64,000 bases of DNA from Mycobacterium saskatchewanense (lineage in GTDB: Bacteria; Actinomycetota; Actinomycetes; Mycobacteriales; Mycobacteriaceae). The notes beneath the pieces were generated by a model. That model saw only the letters and a list, made by a program, of their open reading frames with translations, ran no database searches and was not told where the DNA came from. Below, one piece after another: positions 1 to 10,877 of the stretch (position 1 is its first letter; each line of letters begins with the position of its first letter). Position numbers and translations under genes: made by a program. Location of the stretch: positions 744,001-808,000 of the forward strand of contig NZ_AP022573.1 of assembly GCF_010729105.1 (NCBI RefSeq), given 5' to 3'.

Positions 1-1782
1 GCGGAGCAGCTGGTACAGCGCGAATTCCAGCCCCACGTCGAGCGCTGAGGTGGCCTCGTCGAGGAACACGGCCTTGGGCTTGGTGAGCAGGATGCGCGCG
101 AAAGCGACGCGTTGCTGCTCACCCGGCGAAAGCACCTTGGCCCAGTCCTGCTCTTCGTCGAGGCGGGGGATCAGTGGCGCCAGCGCCACCTTGGTCAACA
201 CCTCGCGCAGCTCGTCGTCGGAGAACCCGTCCGGCGCGTTCGGGTAGCACACCACGGTTCGCAGCGTGCCCAGCGGCACGTACGGCAACTGCGACAGGAA
301 CATCGTCGCGTGGTCGCCCTCCGGGCGGCACAGGGTGCCCGAGGCGTAGGGCCACAATTCGGCCAGGCTGCGCAGCAGCGTGGTCTTGCCCGCGCCCGAG
401 CGCCCGGTGATCACCAGCGAGTCACCGTCATCCAGGGAGACGTCGAGCGGGTCGATCAGCCGGTCCCCACCGGGCGTGCGCACCTCGACGTCGCGCAGCT
501 CGACGGTCGCCTGCTCACTCGGCTTGACCAGCATGGTCGGCAGCGCCCGGCCCTGCGCGTTCGCGTCGACGAGCCCGTGCAACCGGATGATCGCCGCGCG
601 GAAGGCGGCGAAGGCGTCGTAGTTGTTGCGGAAGAACGACAGCGAGTCCTGGATGTTGCCGAACGCCTGCGCGCTCTGGGTCACATCCCCGAAGTCGATC
701 CGGCCGGCGAACAGCCGCGGCGCCTGAATCACCCACGGCAGCGGCACGATGGCCTGCGACATCGAGAAGTTCCAGCCGCCGAAGATGATGGTCCGCCGGA
801 CGAACCGGCGGTAGTTGTCGATGATCGGCGTGAACCGCTGCCACAGCTGCGCCCGCTCGACCCGCTCGCCACGGTAGAACCCGACCGCCTCGGCGGCGTC
901 CCGCAGGCGCACCAGGGAGTAGCGGAATGCGGCGTTCAGCTTCTCGTTGTTGAAACTCAGCCAGATCAGGGGGTGGCCCAGCCAGATCGCGACGACCGTG
1001 GCGATGAAGACGTACACCAGGACGGTCCAGAACATGGCGCGCGGCAGGTCGACGCCCAGCACCGTCAGGTTCCCGGACAGGTTCCACAGGATCGCGGCGA
1101 ACGAGATCACCGAGGCGACGGCATTGACGGCCCCGAACAGCAGGGTGTTGCCCGTCCCGTTCCCCGGCGAGTTCGGGGTGCCGCCCGCGTTCGCGGTGAA
1201 GATGTCGATGTCCTGCTGGATGCGCTGGTCGGGGTTGTCGATGGTGTTGTCGATGAACAGGTCGCGGTAATACGCCCGCCCCTCGAGCCAGTCGTCGGTC
1301 AGATGGGCGGTGAGCCAGATGCGCCAGGCGATGATGAATCGCTGCGTCAGGTAGAGGTCGACCAGGATCCGGATCACGTACAGCGTCGCCAGCAGGACGA
1401 AGATGCCGATCGACACCCAAAAGCCATGGATCCCAGACTGTTTGACGACGTCGTCACCGGAGGCGATGCCCTGAACCGCCTTCTGCACCGCCGTGTACAT
1501 GTCGTTGCTCTGGTAGCTGAACAGCACCATGAGGCGCACGCCGAGCAGCACCGACAGCAACAGCACGCCGAGCATCAGCCAAACGCCGAAGCTGCGGATG
1601 CCGGAGAAGTATCCCCGGGTGATCCGCCAGAACTGCTGACCCCACGGCGTCGAGAACCGGAACACGACGAGCGCCACGACAAGGCAGACGGCGCTGATCA
1701 CCCACGCGATCGCGACCCACCGCAACGATTCCATGGGTGCCGCCGACCAATCGATCGATGGCTTGAACGGCTTGGGGCCCAA
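1..1782 (-). CDS. bacA: BacA/SbmA-type ABC transporter with fused ATPase (3' end outside window)
   Basis: Reads on the minus strand from a TTG at 1782 to the window edge, 594 codons without a stop, so the C-terminus is missing. The N-terminus begins M(L)[11 protein letters not shown], very like M. tuberculosis Rv1819c, and is followed by several membrane segments. The C-terminal third is an ABC ATPase: Walker [10 protein letters not shown] near residue 460, signature LSPGEQQ near 550 and Walker [12 protein letters not shown] just after. An AAGGAG Shine-Dalgarno lies a few bases before the TTG, which decides this start. Family members import hydrophilic solutes, including cobalamin and antimicrobial peptides; substrate here is inferred only from the family. 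It is divergent from ilvG, with about 100 bp between them. Confidence 0.92.
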   Translation of the reverse strand, partial: MGPKPFKPSIDWSAAPMESLRWVAIAWVISAVCLVVALVVFRFSTPWGQQFWRITRGYFSGIRSFGVWLMLGVLLLSVLLGVRLMVLFSYQSNDMYTAVQKAVQGIASGDDVVKQSGIHGFWVSIGIFVLLATLYVIRILVDLYLTQRFIIAWRIWLTAHLTDDWLEGRAYYRDLFIDNTIDNPDQRIQQDIDIFTANAGGTPNSPGNGTGNTLLFGAVNAVASVISFAAILWNLSGNLTVLGVDLPRAMFWTVLVYVFIATVVAIWLGHPLIWLSFNNEKLNAAFRYSLVRLRDAAEAVGFYRGERVERAQLWQRFTPIIDNYRRFVRRTIIFGGWNFSMSQAIVPLPWVIQAPRLFAGRIDFGDVTQSAQAFGNIQDSLSFFRNNYDAFAAFRAAIIRLHGLVDANAQGRALPTMLVKPSEQATVELRDVEVRTPGGDRLIDPLDVSLDDGDSLVITGRSGAGKTTLLRSLAELWPYASGTLCRPEGDHATMFLSQLPYVPLGTLRTVVCYPNAPDGFSDDELREVLTKVALAPLIPRLDEEQDWAKVLSPGEQQRVAFARILLTKPKAVFLDEATSALDVGLEFALYQLLR

Positions 1783-1874
1783 GGTCGATTCTCCTTCAGG
1801 TCGAGGTTCAAGGCCGGGTTGTCCGGCTCTCCGCGACTTCAAATCCTCCGGCGAGGGTACCCGAAGGCGGTGGA

Positions 1875-1880
1875 TAGGCT
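1875..1880 (+). promoter_or_regulatory. -10 hexamer for leaderless ilvG
   Basis: TAGGCT ends six bases before the ATG at 1887, so the hexamer occupies -12 to -7 if transcription starts on the A of the start codon. No Shine-Dalgarno precedes the ATG. A leaderless ilvG mRNA is inferred. Confidence 0.55.
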
Positions 1881-1886
1881 GCGGTT

Positions 1887-3530
1887 ATGACAACCGACGC
1901 CGTTCCCACCCAAACATTGCACGCCGGCCGGCTGATCGCGCGGCGGCTCAAGGCCAGCGGGGTCGGCACCATCTTCACGCTATCCGGCGGCCACCTGTTC
2001 TCCCTGTACGACGGCTGCCGTGAGGAGGGTATCCGGCTGATCGACACCCGGCACGAGCAGACCGCGGCCTTCGCCGCCGAGGGCTGGTCGAAGGTCACCA
2101 GGGTGCCGGGCGTCGCCGCGCTCACCGCCGGCCCCGGCGTCACCAACGGGATGAGCGCGATGGCGGCGGCACAGCAGAACCAGTCGCCGCTGGTGGTGCT
2201 GGGCGGCCGGGCGCCGGCCGGGCGATGGGGCATGGGTTCGCTGCAGGAGATTGACCACGTGCCGTTCGTGGCGCCGCTGGCCCGCTTCGCCGCCACCGCG
2301 CAGTCGGCCGACGACGCCGGCCCGCTGGTCGATCGGGCGCTGCGCACGGCCGTCGCCGCCCCCTCGGGAGTGTCTTTCGTCGACTTCCCGATGGACTACG
2401 TGTTCTCGATGGCCGACGACGACGGGCGGCCAGGGGCCCTCACCGATGTGCCGCCGGGCCCGGGTCCCGCCGGCGCGGCCCTCGACCGGGCCGCCGGCCT
2501 GCTGGCGAAGGCGCGCCGGCCGGTGATCATGGCCGGCACCAACCTGTGGTGGGGTCACGGCGAGGCCGCACTCCTGCGCCTCGCCGAGCAGCGGCAGATC
2601 CCCGTGCTGATGAACGGGATGGCCCGCGGCGCGGTGCCGGCCGACCACCCGCTCGCCTTCTCCCGGGTGCGGGGAAAGGCGTTGGGGGAGGCCGATGTTG
2701 CGCTCGTCGTCGGCGTGCCGATGGACTTCCGGCTGGGCTTCGGCGCGGTGTTCGGCCCGGACACGCAGCTGGTCGTGATCGACCGGGTCAAGCCGGAGCG
2801 CAAGCATCCCCGACCGGTGGAGGCCGAGCTGTACGGCGACCTGCTGACGATCTTCGCGGCGCTGGCCGCGACGGGGGAGACCGACCATCGGGACTGGATC
2901 GACGAACTGCGCACCGCCGAGACCGCGGCGCGGGCCAAGGAGAAGGCCGAGCTCGCCGACGACCGCGTCCCGCTGCACCCCATGCGGGTGTACGCCGAGC
3001 TGGTGCCGCTGCTGGACCGCGACGCGATCGTCGTCATCGACGCCGGCGATTTCGGGTCCTACGCCGGCCGGGTGATCGACAGCTACCTGCCGGGCTGCTG
3101 GCTGGACAGCGGCCCGTTCGGTTGCTTGGGCTCGGGACCTGGCTACGCGCTGGCCGCCAAGCTGGCGCACCCGGAGCGCCAGGTGGTCTTGCTGCAGGGT
3201 GACGGCGCCTTCGGCTTCAGCGGCATGGAGTGGGACACGCTGGTCCGGCACAACGTCCCGGTCGTTTCGGTGATCGGCAACAACGGCATCTGGGGCCTCG
3301 AGAAGCACCCGATGGAGGCGCTGTACGGCTATTCCGTGGTGGCCGAGCTGCGGCCGGGCACGCGCTACGACGAGGTGGTGCGCGCGCTGGGCGGCCACGG
3401 CGAGCTGGTCTCCGCCCCCGCCGAGCTCCGGCCGGCGCTGGAACGCGCCTTCGCCAGCGGCATGCCCGCCGTCGTCAACGTGCTCACCGACCCGAACGTC
3501 GCCTACCCCCGCCGCTCGAACTTGGCATAA
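1887..3530 (+). CDS. ilvG: Thiamine-diphosphate-dependent acetolactate synthase-like protein
   Basis: A 547-residue ThDP-enzyme with the usual three domains: N-terminal PYR domain ([10 protein letters not shown], then [12 protein letters not shown] with the conserved ThDP-activating Glu), a central Rossmann-like domain and a C-terminal PP domain with the GDG...NN ThDP/Mg motif ([11 protein letters not shown], then IGNNGIWG). It corresponds to Rv1820, annotated IlvG. The family condenses 2-oxo acids; acetolactate synthesis is the usual assignment, but oxalyl-CoA decarboxylase or related carboligases share this architecture, so the substrate is not certain. It is followed 51 bp later by secA2 on the same strand, and appears to have its own leaderless promoter. 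Confidence 0.88.
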   Translation: MTTDAVPTQTLHAGRLIARRLKASGVGTIFTLSGGHLFSLYDGCREEGIRLIDTRHEQTAAFAAEGWSKVTRVPGVAALTAGPGVTNGMSAMAAAQQNQSPLVVLGGRAPAGRWGMGSLQEIDHVPFVAPLARFAATAQSADDAGPLVDRALRTAVAAPSGVSFVDFPMDYVFSMADDDGRPGALTDVPPGPGPAGAALDRAAGLLAKARRPVIMAGTNLWWGHGEAALLRLAEQRQIPVLMNGMARGAVPADHPLAFSRVRGKALGEADVALVVGVPMDFRLGFGAVFGPDTQLVVIDRVKPERKHPRPVEAELYGDLLTIFAALAATGETDHRDWIDELRTAETAARAKEKAELADDRVPLHPMRVYAELVPLLDRDAIVVIDAGDFGSYAGRVIDSYLPGCWLDSGPFGCLGSGPGYALAAKLAHPERQVVLLQGDGAFGFSGMEWDTLVRHNVPVVSVIGNNGIWGLEKHPMEALYGYSVVAELRPGTRYDEVVRALGGHGELVSAPAELRPALERAFASGMPAVVNVLTDPNVAYPRRSNLA

Positions 3531-3569
3531 CCGCGTGTCGCGACCGGCCGCGCCGGTGGGCGGTTCGCG

Positions 3570-3575
3570 TACCGT
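3570..3575 (+). promoter_or_regulatory. -10 hexamer for leaderless secA2
   Basis: TACCGT lies exactly 12 bp upstream of the GTG start at 3582, and there is no Shine-Dalgarno. Inference: the transcript starts at the G of the start codon. Confidence 0.5.
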
Positions 3576-3581
3576 TGACCT

Positions 3582-5906
3582 GTGCCGAAGACCACCTCCG
3601 CCCAATCCGGCCGCCTGACCAGCCGCTTCTGGCGGTTGCTGGGCGCCAGCACCGAAAAGAACCGCAACCGTTCGCTCTCGCAGGTGACCTCCTCGTCGGA
3701 GTACGAGAAGGAGGCGGCCGACCTCACCGACGAGAAGCTGCTCAAGGCGACGGGGCTGCTCAAGCTCGACGATCTCGCGGAGTCCGACGACATTCCGCAG
3801 TTCCTGGCGATCGCCAGGGAGGCGGCAGAGCGGTCGACGGGCCTCCGTCCCTTCGACGTGCAGCTGCTCGGGGCGCTGCGCATGCTGGCCGGCGACGTGA
3901 TCGAGATGGCGACCGGCGAGGGCAAGACGCTGTCCGGCGCGATCGCGGCGGCCGGATACGCGTTGGCCGGGCGGCACGTCCACATCGTGACGATCAACGA
4001 CTACCTGGCCCGCCGAGACGCCGAATGGATGGGCCCGCTGCTGGAGGCCATGGGCCTGACGGTCGGCTGGATCACCGCGGAGTCCACGAGCGAGGAGCGC
4101 CGGGCGGCCTACGGCTGCGACGTCACGTATGCCTCGGTCAACGAGATCGGCTTCGACGTGCTGCGCGATCAGCTGGTGACCGACGTCGACGACCTGGTGT
4201 CGCCCAACCCGGATGTGGCCCTGATCGACGAGGCCGACTCCGTGCTCGTCGACGAGGCGCTGGTGCCGCTGGTGCTGGCGGGCACGACGCATCGCGAGAC
4301 GCCGCGAGTGGAGATCATCAAGCTGGTGGGGGAGCTGACCCCAGAGGTCGACTACGACACCGACTCCGACAGCCGCAACGTCCACCTGACCGACGTCGGG
4401 GCGCGCAAGGTCGAGAAGGCGCTGGGCGGCATCGACCTGTACTCCGAGGAGCATGTCGGCACCACGCTGACCGAGGTCAACGTCGCCCTGCATGCGCACG
4501 TGCTGCTGCAACGCGACGTGCACTACATCGTTCGCGACGACGCGGTGCACCTCATCAACGCCTCGCGCGGCCGCATCGCGCAGCTGCAGCGCTGGCCGGA
4601 CGGCCTCCAGGCCGCCGTCGAGGCCAAGGAGGGCATCGAGACCACCGAGACCGGCGAGGTGCTCGACACCATCACCGTGCAGGCGCTGATCAACCGCTAC
4701 ACGACCGTGTGCGGCATGACCGGCACCGCGCTGGCCGCCGGCGAGCAGCTGCGCCAGTTCTACAAGCTCGGCGTGTCCCCGATCCCGCCGAACGCCCCCA
4801 ACATCCGCGAGGACGAGTCCGACCGCGTCTACATCACCGCGGCGGCCAAGAACGACGCCATCGTGGCGCACATCGCCGACATGCACGAGACCGGTCAGCC
4901 GGTGCTGGTCGGCACCCGCGACGTGGCCGAGTCCGAGGAGTTGCACGAGCGGCTGCTGCGCCGCGGCGTTCCCGCCGTCGTCCTCAACGCCAAGAACGAC
5001 GCGGAGGAGGCGAAGGTGATCGCCGAGGCCGGTGAGTTCGGCAGGGTGACCGTCTCCACCCAGATGGCCGGGCGCGGCACCGACATTCGGCTCGGCGGCT
5101 CCGACGAGGCCGACCACGACCGGGTGGCCGAGCTCGGCGGGCTGCACGTCGTCGGCACCGGCCGGCACCACACCGAGCGGCTGGACAACCAGCTGCGCGG
5201 CCGCGCCGGACGTCAGGGCGACCCGGGGTCCTCGGTGTTCTTCTCGAGCTGGGAGGACGACGTCGTCGCGGCCAACCTCGACCACAACAAGCTGCCCATG
5301 CAGACCGACGAGGACGGGCGGATCGTCAGCCCCAAGGCGGCCGGCCTGCTCGACCACGCCCAGCGCGTCGCCGAGGGCCGGATGTTGGACGTGCACGCGA
5401 ACACCTGGCGGTACAACCAGCTGACCGCCCAGCAGCGGGCCATCATCGTGGACCGGCGTAATACGTTGCTGCGCACCCCGACGGCGCGCGAGGAGCTCGC
5501 CGAGCTGGCGCCGAAGCGGTATGAGGAACTGTCCGAAAAGATCTCCGAGGAGCGCCTGGAGAGGATCTGCCGGCAGATCATGCTGTACCATCTCGACCGC
5601 GGTTGGGCCGACCACCTGGCCTACCTGGCCGATATTCGCGAGAGCATTCACCTGCGCGCGCTGGGCCGGCAAAACCCGCTGGACGAGTTCCACCGGCTGG
5701 CGGTCGACGCGTTCGCGTCGCTCGCCGCAGACGCCATCGAGGCGGCTCAGCAGACGTTCGAAACGGCGAACGTCCTCGAGGAGGAGCAGGGTCTGGACCT
5801 GTCCAAGCTGGCGCGGCCGACGTCGACGTGGACCTACATGGTCAACGACAACCCGTTGTCCGACGACACGCTCTCCACGCTCAGCCTGCCCGGGGTGTTC
5901 CGCTAG
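3582..5906 (+). CDS. secA2: Accessory Sec translocase ATPase SecA2
   Basis: 774 residues, shorter than a housekeeping SecA (about 900 or more), with no cysteine-rich zinc-binding C-terminus. Walker A ATGEGKT spans residues 110-116 with the ATP-binding lysine at 115, the same number as in M. tuberculosis SecA2. A DEAD-like Walker B ([13 protein letters not shown]), the helicase motif [12 protein letters not shown] and the [12 protein letters not shown] motif follow. Mycobacterial SecA2 powers export of a small protein subset (including SodA and some solute-binding proteins) with the SecYEG channel. GTG start; the next gene pgsA2 follows after about 100 bp on the same strand. Confidence 0.97.
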   Translation: MPKTTSAQSGRLTSRFWRLLGASTEKNRNRSLSQVTSSSEYEKEAADLTDEKLLKATGLLKLDDLAESDDIPQFLAIAREAAERSTGLRPFDVQLLGALRMLAGDVIEMATGEGKTLSGAIAAAGYALAGRHVHIVTINDYLARRDAEWMGPLLEAMGLTVGWITAESTSEERRAAYGCDVTYASVNEIGFDVLRDQLVTDVDDLVSPNPDVALIDEADSVLVDEALVPLVLAGTTHRETPRVEIIKLVGELTPEVDYDTDSDSRNVHLTDVGARKVEKALGGIDLYSEEHVGTTLTEVNVALHAHVLLQRDVHYIVRDDAVHLINASRGRIAQLQRWPDGLQAAVEAKEGIETTETGEVLDTITVQALINRYTTVCGMTGTALAAGEQLRQFYKLGVSPIPPNAPNIREDESDRVYITAAAKNDAIVAHIADMHETGQPVLVGTRDVAESEELHERLLRRGVPAVVLNAKNDAEEAKVIAEAGEFGRVTVSTQMAGRGTDIRLGGSDEADHDRVAELGGLHVVGTGRHHTERLDNQLRGRAGRQGDPGSSVFFSSWEDDVVAANLDHNKLPMQTDEDGRIVSPKAAGLLDHAQRVAEGRMLDVHANTWRYNQLTAQQRAIIVDRRNTLLRTPTAREELAELAPKRYEELSEKISEERLERICRQIMLYHLDRGWADHLAYLADIRESIHLRALGRQNPLDEFHRLAVDAFASLAADAIEAAQQTFETANVLEEEQGLDLSKLARPTSTWTYMVNDNPLSDDTLSTLSLPGVFR

Positions 5907-6010
5907 GCCGGTTGGGCTCCTCCCGCCGGGCGCCCGGCCATCCGGGCGCCCGAGCACGAGTGCGCGGCCAGCCGGGCGCTCGTCGACTGGCCGGACTAAG
6001 GTCACGGCTC

Positions 6011-6637
6011 ATGGAGCCGGTGCTTCCGCCTGATCGGGTGCTGACGGTGCCCAACGCCCTGAGCGTGATCCGCCTGGCGCTGATCCCGGTGTTCGCCTAC
6101 GCGCTGCTATTCGCCCACGCCAACGGCTGGGCGGTGGCCATCCTGATGTTCAGCGGCGCCTCGGACTGGGCCGACGGCAAGATCGCGCGGCTGCTCGACC
6201 AGTCCTCGCGGCTGGGCGTGCTGCTCGACCCGGCCGTCGACCGCCTTTACATGGTCACCGTTCCCGTCGTCTTGGCGCTCGACCACATCGTGCCGTGGTG
6301 GTTCGTCGTCGTGCTCCTGGCGCGCGACGGCCTGCTGGCCGCGACGCTGCCGCTGCTTCGGAGCCGCGGGTTGTCGGCGCTGCCGGTGACCTACGTCGGC
6401 AAGGCCGCAACCTTCGCGCTCATGTCCGGTTTCCCGCTGGTCCTGCTGGGGACGGGAGGCGCGGTGTGGAGCCGGGTGATGCGGGCCTGCGGATGGGGCT
6501 TCCTGGGCTGGGGGATGTATGCGTACCTGTGGGCGTTCGTGCTCTACGCGGTGCAGATGACGCTGGTGCTGCGCCGCCTGCCCAAGCTCAATCGCCATGC
6601 CCAACCCGTCACCGGCAAAGTCGTCGAGCATGGCTGA
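6011..6637 (+). CDS. pgsA2: CDP-alcohol phosphatidyltransferase family membrane enzyme
   Basis: 208 residues with multiple membrane segments. The diagnostic motif of the family is intact, in the form DG-x2-AR-x8-G-x3-D-x3-D (DGKIAR, eight residues, G, VLL, D, PAV, D) near residues 57-80. The enzyme class transfers a phosphatidyl group from CDP-diacylglycerol to an alcohol; the Rv1822 homolog is called PgsA2, but its acceptor alcohol (glycerol-phosphate or another) cannot be read from sequence. The ATG at 6011 is preceded by TAAGGT at 5997-6002, consistent with a near-leaderless start. It overlaps the DUF881 gene by 8 bp, so the two are translationally linked. Confidence 0.88.
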   Translation: MEPVLPPDRVLTVPNALSVIRLALIPVFAYALLFAHANGWAVAILMFSGASDWADGKIARLLDQSSRLGVLLDPAVDRLYMVTVPVVLALDHIVPWWFVVVLLARDGLLAATLPLLRSRGLSALPVTYVGKAATFALMSGFPLVLLGTGGAVWSRVMRACGWGFLGWGMYAYLWAFVLYAVQMTLVLRRLPKLNRHAQPVTGKVVEHG

Positions 6638-7544
6638 GCCCGACCGCCTGCTCGGCGGCTACGACCCCAATGCCGGCCACCGTCCGCACGCGGCGCGCCC
6701 GAAGCACATCCCGGTGCCCTCGCTGCTGCGCGCCCTGCTGTCGGAGCACCTCGATCCCGGCTACGCGGCTGCGTCGGCTCGGCGGGCCGACTCGGGCGGT
6801 CCCGAACGGCGTGCCTCCCGTTGGTTGTGGCAGGCGCTGGCGGCGCTGCTCATCGCCGCCGTGTTCGCCGCCGCGGTCGCGCAGGCGCGCTCCGTGGAGC
6901 CCGGCGTGCACAGCGCGCAGCAGCTACTCGTGCGCAGCGTCCGGTCGACGGAAGCGACGGCCGGCAAGCTGGCTCAGCGGCGCGCCGAGTTGTCGGCCCG
7001 GGTCGACGACGTCCAGCGGCTCGCGCTGGCCGACGACGCGGAAGGGCAGCGTCTGCTGAGCCGTCTCGACGCGCTCAGCCTGGCGGCGGCCAGCACACCC
7101 GTCATCGGCCCGGGCTTGACCGTGACGGTCACCGATCCCGGTGCCGGACCGAACCTTTCCGACGTCTCCAAGCAGCGGGTCAGCGGGAGCAGGCAGATCA
7201 TCCTGGATCGTGACCTGCAACTGGTCGTCAACTCGCTGTGGGCCAGCGGCGCCGAGGCCGTCTCCGTCGGGGGCGTCCGGATCGGCCCGGGCGTGACCAT
7301 CCGGCAGGCCGGCGGCTCGATCCTGGTCGACAACAACCCCACCGCCAGCCCGTACGCGATCCTCGCGATCGGGCCGCCGCACGCCATGCGGGACACTTTC
7401 GACCGCAGCCCGGGACTGCAGCGCCTGCGGCTACTGGAGGTCTCCTATGGTGTCGGTGTGACCGTCAACGTGGCCGACGGCCTGTCACTGCCCGCCGGAT
7501 CGGTCCGCGAAGTCAAGTTCGCCAAACAGATTGGGCCCCAGTGA
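6630..7544 (+). CDS. DUF881 membrane-anchored protein (first copy)
   Basis: 304 residues if started at the ATG overlapping the end of pgsA2; this start gives [10 protein letters not shown] as in Rv1823. One transmembrane helix ([17 protein letters not shown]) at about residues 70-88 follows a cytoplasmic tail, then a coiled-coil-like stretch and the extracytoplasmic DUF881 domain ([12 protein letters not shown], then [15 protein letters not shown]). The DUF881-sbp-DUF881 arrangement is widespread in actinobacteria and also occurs near division genes in firmicutes (YlxX/YlxW type). The molecular role is unknown. It reads directly into sbp and the second DUF881 gene. Confidence 0.88.
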   Translation: MAEPDRLLGGYDPNAGHRPHAARPKHIPVPSLLRALLSEHLDPGYAAASARRADSGGPERRASRWLWQALAALLIAAVFAAAVAQARSVEPGVHSAQQLLVRSVRSTEATAGKLAQRRAELSARVDDVQRLALADDAEGQRLLSRLDALSLAAASTPVIGPGLTVTVTDPGAGPNLSDVSKQRVSGSRQIILDRDLQLVVNSLWASGAEAVSVGGVRIGPGVTIRQAGGSILVDNNPTASPYAILAIGPPHAMRDTFDRSPGLQRLRLLEVSYGVGVTVNVADGLSLPAGSVREVKFAKQIGPQ

Positions 7545-7575
7545 CAACGGTCGTTACTCGGACGGGACGCCACAC

Positions 7576-7908
7576 ATGATCGGAATCGCCGCGCTGGCGA
7601 TCGGCATCGTGCTGGGCCTGATCTTCCACCCGGCGGTCCCCGAGGTCATCCAGCCTTACCTGCCGATCGCGGTGGTCGCCGCGCTCGACGCGGTGTTCGG
7701 CGGGCTGCGTGCGTATCTCGAACAGATCTTCGACCCCAAGGTCTTCGTAGTGTCGTTCGTGTTCAACGTCTTCGTGGCGGCCCTCATCGTCTACGTCGGC
7801 GACCAGCTGGGCGTCGGCACCCAGTTGTCGACGGCCATCATCGTGGTGCTGGGCATCCGCATCTTCGGTAACGCCGCCGCCCTGCGGCGCCGGTTGTTCG
7901 GGGCATGA
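7576..7908 (+). CDS. sbp: Small basic protein family (DUF1290) membrane protein
   Basis: 110 residues, three or four predicted membrane helices (IGIAALAIGIVLGLIF; LPIAVVAALDAVFGGL; VFVVSFVFNVFVAALIVY). Matches the small-basic-protein family, in which every member is embedded between two DUF881 genes. The ATG at 7576 gives MIGIAALAIG and normal length; an upstream in-frame ATG at 7531 would overlap the preceding gene and is less likely. Function unknown; co-conservation suggests a complex with the flanking DUF881 proteins. Confidence 0.87.
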   Translation: MIGIAALAIGIVLGLIFHPAVPEVIQPYLPIAVVAALDAVFGGLRAYLEQIFDPKVFVVSFVFNVFVAALIVYVGDQLGVGTQLSTAIIVVLGIRIFGNAAALRRRLFGA

Positions 7909-7924
7909 CGGCCGTGGAGTCGAG

Positions 7925-8767
7925 GTGAGTTCTTCGGTGGGCGGGGAACCGGCGGAGTCCGCGGGCGACGAAAGTCGCGACGCGCCAACCCGGCACGAAG
8001 CCGCGCCGCACGGCCGCCACGAACTACCTACGAGACCGCGCCCGTTCAGAGGCTCGTCCGCGCTGCTGCGCGGCGGTCGTTCCCGGATGGCGTTCGGGGC
8101 GCTGGCGGTCCTGCTGTGCCTCCTACTGGGAGTCGCCATCGTCACCCAGGTGCGCCAGACCAAGAGCGGGGACTCGCTGGACACTGCGCGGCCCGCGGAC
8201 CTGTTGGTGCTGCTGGATTCACTGCGGCAGCGCGAGGCCACGCTGAACACCGAAGTGAGCGAACTGCAGAACACGCTGAACTCGCTCCAGGCGTCCGGCA
8301 ACACCGATCAGGCCGCGATCCAAAGGGCCCAGGCACGGCTGGCCGCCCTGTCCATCCTCGTCGGCTCGGTGGGCGCCACCGGGCCCGGCGTCACCGTCAC
8401 GATCGAGGATCCCGGCCCAGGGGTATCGCCGGAGGCGATGCTCGACGTGATCAACGAGCTGCGCGCCGCCGGCGCCGAGGCGATCGAGGTCAACGACGCG
8501 CACGAGTCGGTGCGGGTGGGTGTCGACACGTGGGTGGTGGGTACACCGGGTTCGCTAACCGTCGACACCAAGACGCTGTCGCCGCCGTATTCGGTTCTGG
8601 CGATAGGCGATCCGCCGACACTGGCCGCGGCGATGAACATTCCGGGCGGCGCGGAGGACAGCATCAAGCGGGTGGGCGCGCGAATGTCGGTGCAGCAGGC
8701 CGACCGGGTGGACATCGTCACCTTGCGGCAACCAAAACCGCACCAATACGCTCAGCCCGTCAAGTGA
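7925..8767 (+). CDS. DUF881 membrane-anchored protein (second copy)
   Basis: 280 residues from a GTG start 17 bp after sbp. A long charged cytoplasmic tail is followed by one transmembrane helix ([19 protein letters not shown]) at about residues 55-73, a coiled-coil stretch ([20 protein letters not shown]) at about 98-117 and the DUF881 domain ([30 protein letters not shown]). Paralog of the protein encoded at 6630-7544 and equivalent to Rv1825. Only 26 bp separate it from gcvH, so the run pgsA2 to gcvH is probably one operon. Confidence 0.88.
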   Translation: MSSSVGGEPAESAGDESRDAPTRHEAAPHGRHELPTRPRPFRGSSALLRGGRSRMAFGALAVLLCLLLGVAIVTQVRQTKSGDSLDTARPADLLVLLDSLRQREATLNTEVSELQNTLNSLQASGNTDQAAIQRAQARLAALSILVGSVGATGPGVTVTIEDPGPGVSPEAMLDVINELRAAGAEAIEVNDAHESVRVGVDTWVVGTPGSLTVDTKTLSPPYSVLAIGDPPTLAAAMNIPGGAEDSIKRVGARMSVQQADRVDIVTLRQPKPHQYAQPVK

Positions 8768-8793
8768 ACCAGCCCGACCAGACAGGACTACTT

Positions 8794-9192
8794 GTGAGCG
8801 AAATCCCGGCCGACCTGTACTACACCGCCGAACACGAATGGGTTCGGCGAAGCGGTGATGACACCGTGCGGGTGGGGATCACCGACTTCGCACAGTCGGC
8901 GCTGGGCGACGTCGTCTACGTTCAGCTGCCCGACGTCGGCACCGAACTCACCGCGGGCGAGTCCTTCGGCGAAGTCGAGTCGACGAAGTCGGTGTCGGAC
9001 CTCTTCGCGCCGGTCTCGGGCACGGTATCCGCGGTCAACGGCGAGCTGGAAGGCAGTCCCCAGCTGGTGAATTCGGACCCGTACGAGGCTGGCTGGCTTC
9101 TCGACGTCCAGGTTTCGGACCCTGCCGACCTGGAGTCGGCGATCACGGGGCTGCTCGACGCAGAGGCGTACCGCGGAACACTGACCGAATGA
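8794..9192 (+). CDS. gcvH: Glycine cleavage system H protein
   Basis: 132 residues, normal length for H protein. The lipoyl attachment motif [12 protein letters not shown] places the lipoyl-lysine at residue 65. It carries the aminomethyl intermediate between GcvP, GcvT and the lipoamide dehydrogenase. The GTG at 8794 gives [16 protein letters not shown], matching the family N-terminus; the upstream open frame is a shadow of the DUF881 gene. It sits 3.6 kb upstream of gcvP but is not preceded by a glycine riboswitch; that leader belongs to gcvP only. Confidence 0.96.
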   Translation: MSEIPADLYYTAEHEWVRRSGDDTVRVGITDFAQSALGDVVYVQLPDVGTELTAGESFGEVESTKSVSDLFAPVSGTVSAVNGELEGSPQLVNSDPYEAGWLLDVQVSDPADLESAITGLLDAEAYRGTLTE

Positions 9193-9526
9193 CGATTGCT
9201 AATGTCCCTGCCAGCCCCCGCACGGCCACACGAACGGTCCGGCCGGCCCGCGGGGGTGCCGCCCGGTTGCGGGGGGCGGGGATTCACGCCGAGAGGGGGG
9301 TTTCCCGGCCACGGGTGGGGGAGCCAGACAATCGGGCTTCTCATCCTCCCGCGGCGGACACAATTCCGACCGGTGCGCGGTACGGTCGACAGAACGACAC
9401 TAAAGAGCAGCGGATAAGCGAAGATCGGCGATACCGGGCGAAGACGAACCGCGAAGAGGACCTAGTGAAGCAGCCGGCCGAGCGGCCCGGTCAGACAACG
9501 CCACAGCGGCCAGTGAGGAGCAGCGC
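9193..9526 (+). other. Intergenic region between gcvH and garA
   Basis: 334 bp with no convincing gene. An open frame runs through it to 9530 but has no family resemblance, and it clashes with the garA start. TACGGT at 9381-9386 is a plausible -10 for garA, implying a leader of about 130 nt. The first 150 bp are extremely G-rich on the plus strand. Confidence 0.5.
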
Positions 9527-10012
9527 GTGACGGACATGGACTCCGATTTTGGGAAAGACCAGACTTCTGACGAAGTTACCGTGGAGACGACCTCCGTCTT
9601 CCGTGCCGACTTCCTGAACGAACTGGACGCCCCCGCACAGTCGGGGGCCGAGAGCGCCGTTTCCGGTGTTGAGGGCCTCCCGGCGGGCTCGGCGTTGCTG
9701 GTCGTCAAACGCGGGCCGAACGCCGGATCGCGCTTTCTGCTCGACCAGCCGGTCACGTCCGCCGGTCGGCATCCCGACAGCGACATTTTCCTGGACGATG
9801 TCACGGTCAGCCGCCGTCACGCCGAATTCAGGTTGGAGAACAACGAATTCCACGTGGTCGACGTCGGTAGCCTGAACGGTACCTACGTCAACCGTGAGCC
9901 GGTCGATTCGGCGGTGCTGGCCAACGGCGACGAGGTCCAGATCGGCAAGTTCCGCCTGGTCTTTCTGACCGGGCCGAAGCAGGGTGACGACGAGGGAGGA
10001 TCCTCAGGGTAG
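9527..10012 (+). CDS. garA: GarA, FHA-domain regulator of glutamate/TCA metabolism
   Basis: 161 residues. The N-terminal phospho-switch VTVETTSVF puts the ETTS motif at 20-23 (Thr21/Thr22, phosphorylated by PknG and PknB in characterised mycobacterial GarA). The FHA domain carries [22 protein letters not shown] and LNGTYVN. Unphosphorylated GarA inhibits alpha-ketoglutarate dehydrogenase/decarboxylase and NAD-glutamate dehydrogenase and activates glutamate synthase; phosphorylation causes self-binding and shuts this off. GTG start at 9527 has a GAGGAG Shine-Dalgarno and gives the family N-terminus MTDMD. The stop overlaps the next gene's GTG by one base. Confidence 0.97.
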   Translation: MTDMDSDFGKDQTSDEVTVETTSVFRADFLNELDAPAQSGAESAVSGVEGLPAGSALLVVKRGPNAGSRFLLDQPVTSAGRHPDSDIFLDDVTVSRRHAEFRLENNEFHVVDVGSLNGTYVNREPVDSAVLANGDEVQIGKFRLVFLTGPKQGDDEGGSSG

Positions 10013-10761
10013 TGAGCGCACCCGATAGCCCGGCGCTGGCCGGGATGTCGATTGGGGCCGTCCTCGAGCTGCTGAGGCCGGATTTCCCCGATGTCACGAT
10101 CTCCAAGATCCGATTCTTGGAGGCCGAAGGACTGGTGACGCCGCAGCGTGCTGCCTCGGGATATCGCAGGTTCACCGCGTACGACTGCGCGCGGCTGCGG
10201 TTCATCCTCACCGCGCAGCGCGACCACTATCTGCCGTTGAAGGTGATCAGGGCGCAGTTGGACGCCCAGCCTGACGGCGAACTACCCCCGTTCGGATCGC
10301 CTTACGGCGTACCGCGATTGGTCTCCGTCGCCGGAACCGGGGAGGTGGGGCCGGAGGCCGGGTCCGACGCGGCGGCGGTGGCGCCCGCCCATGTCCGGCT
10401 GAGCCGCGAAGACCTCCTGGAGCGCTCTGGGGTGGACGACGCCCTGCTGACGTCGCTTTTGAAGGCCGGGGTGATCACCACCGGCCCCGGCGGGTTCTTC
10501 GACGAGCACGCCGTCGTGATCCTGCAGTGCGCGCGGGCGCTGGCGGAGTACGGCGTGGAGCCGCGGCACCTGCGCGCCTTCCGTTCGGCGGCCGACAGAC
10601 AGTCCGACCTGATCGCGCAAATCGCCGGCCCGGTAGTCAAAGCCGGGAAGGCCGGTGCCCGCGACCGCGCCGACGACCTGGCCCGTGAGGTGGCGGCGCT
10701 CGCCATCACGCTGCACACCTCGCTGGTCAAATCCGCCGTTCGCGACGTTCTCCATCGCTGA
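10012..10761 (+). CDS. MerR-family transcriptional regulator (Rv1828-like)
   Basis: 249 residues. N-terminal winged helix-turn-helix with [29 protein letters not shown] and [16 protein letters not shown], typical of MerR proteins. The C-terminal region lacks the cysteine metal site of classical MerR and is predicted helical, so the ligand is unknown. It starts on the G of the garA stop (TAGTG overlap), so it is probably translated from the garA message. Equivalent to Rv1828, a conserved mycobacterial regulator. Confidence 0.9.
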   Translation: MSAPDSPALAGMSIGAVLELLRPDFPDVTISKIRFLEAEGLVTPQRAASGYRRFTAYDCARLRFILTAQRDHYLPLKVIRAQLDAQPDGELPPFGSPYGVPRLVSVAGTGEVGPEAGSDAAAVAPAHVRLSREDLLERSGVDDALLTSLLKAGVITTGPGGFFDEHAVVILQCARALAEYGVEPRHLRAFRSAADRQSDLIAQIAGPVVKAGKAGARDRADDLAREVAALAITLHTSLVKSAVRDVLHR

Positions 10762-10877
10762 GGACTAGACTTCGTTCGGACGGGCTTGGTTTCGGCGACG
10801 AGGGGAAGTGATGGTGTTCGACCGTGTCGTCGTACGGGGCATGGGGCCACGGCAGCGTGTGCGGAGGGCAGACACAG

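Noticed and set aside
112..1890. A 592-codon plus-strand frame opposite the BacA-like gene
   Set aside because: Sequence is Arg/Gln/Val-rich antisense; the minus-strand ABC motifs (LSPGEQQ, Walker A/B) prove the real gene.
1980..6005. A 1341-codon open frame on the minus strand opposite ilvG and secA2
   Set aside because: Composition shadow of high-GC coding DNA. It is opposite two well-recognised genes, has low-complexity Arg/Gly/Val/His content and no family features.
9189..9530. A 113-codon frame between gcvH and garA
   Set aside because: No hydrophobic core, no family resemblance, overlaps the SD and start of garA.
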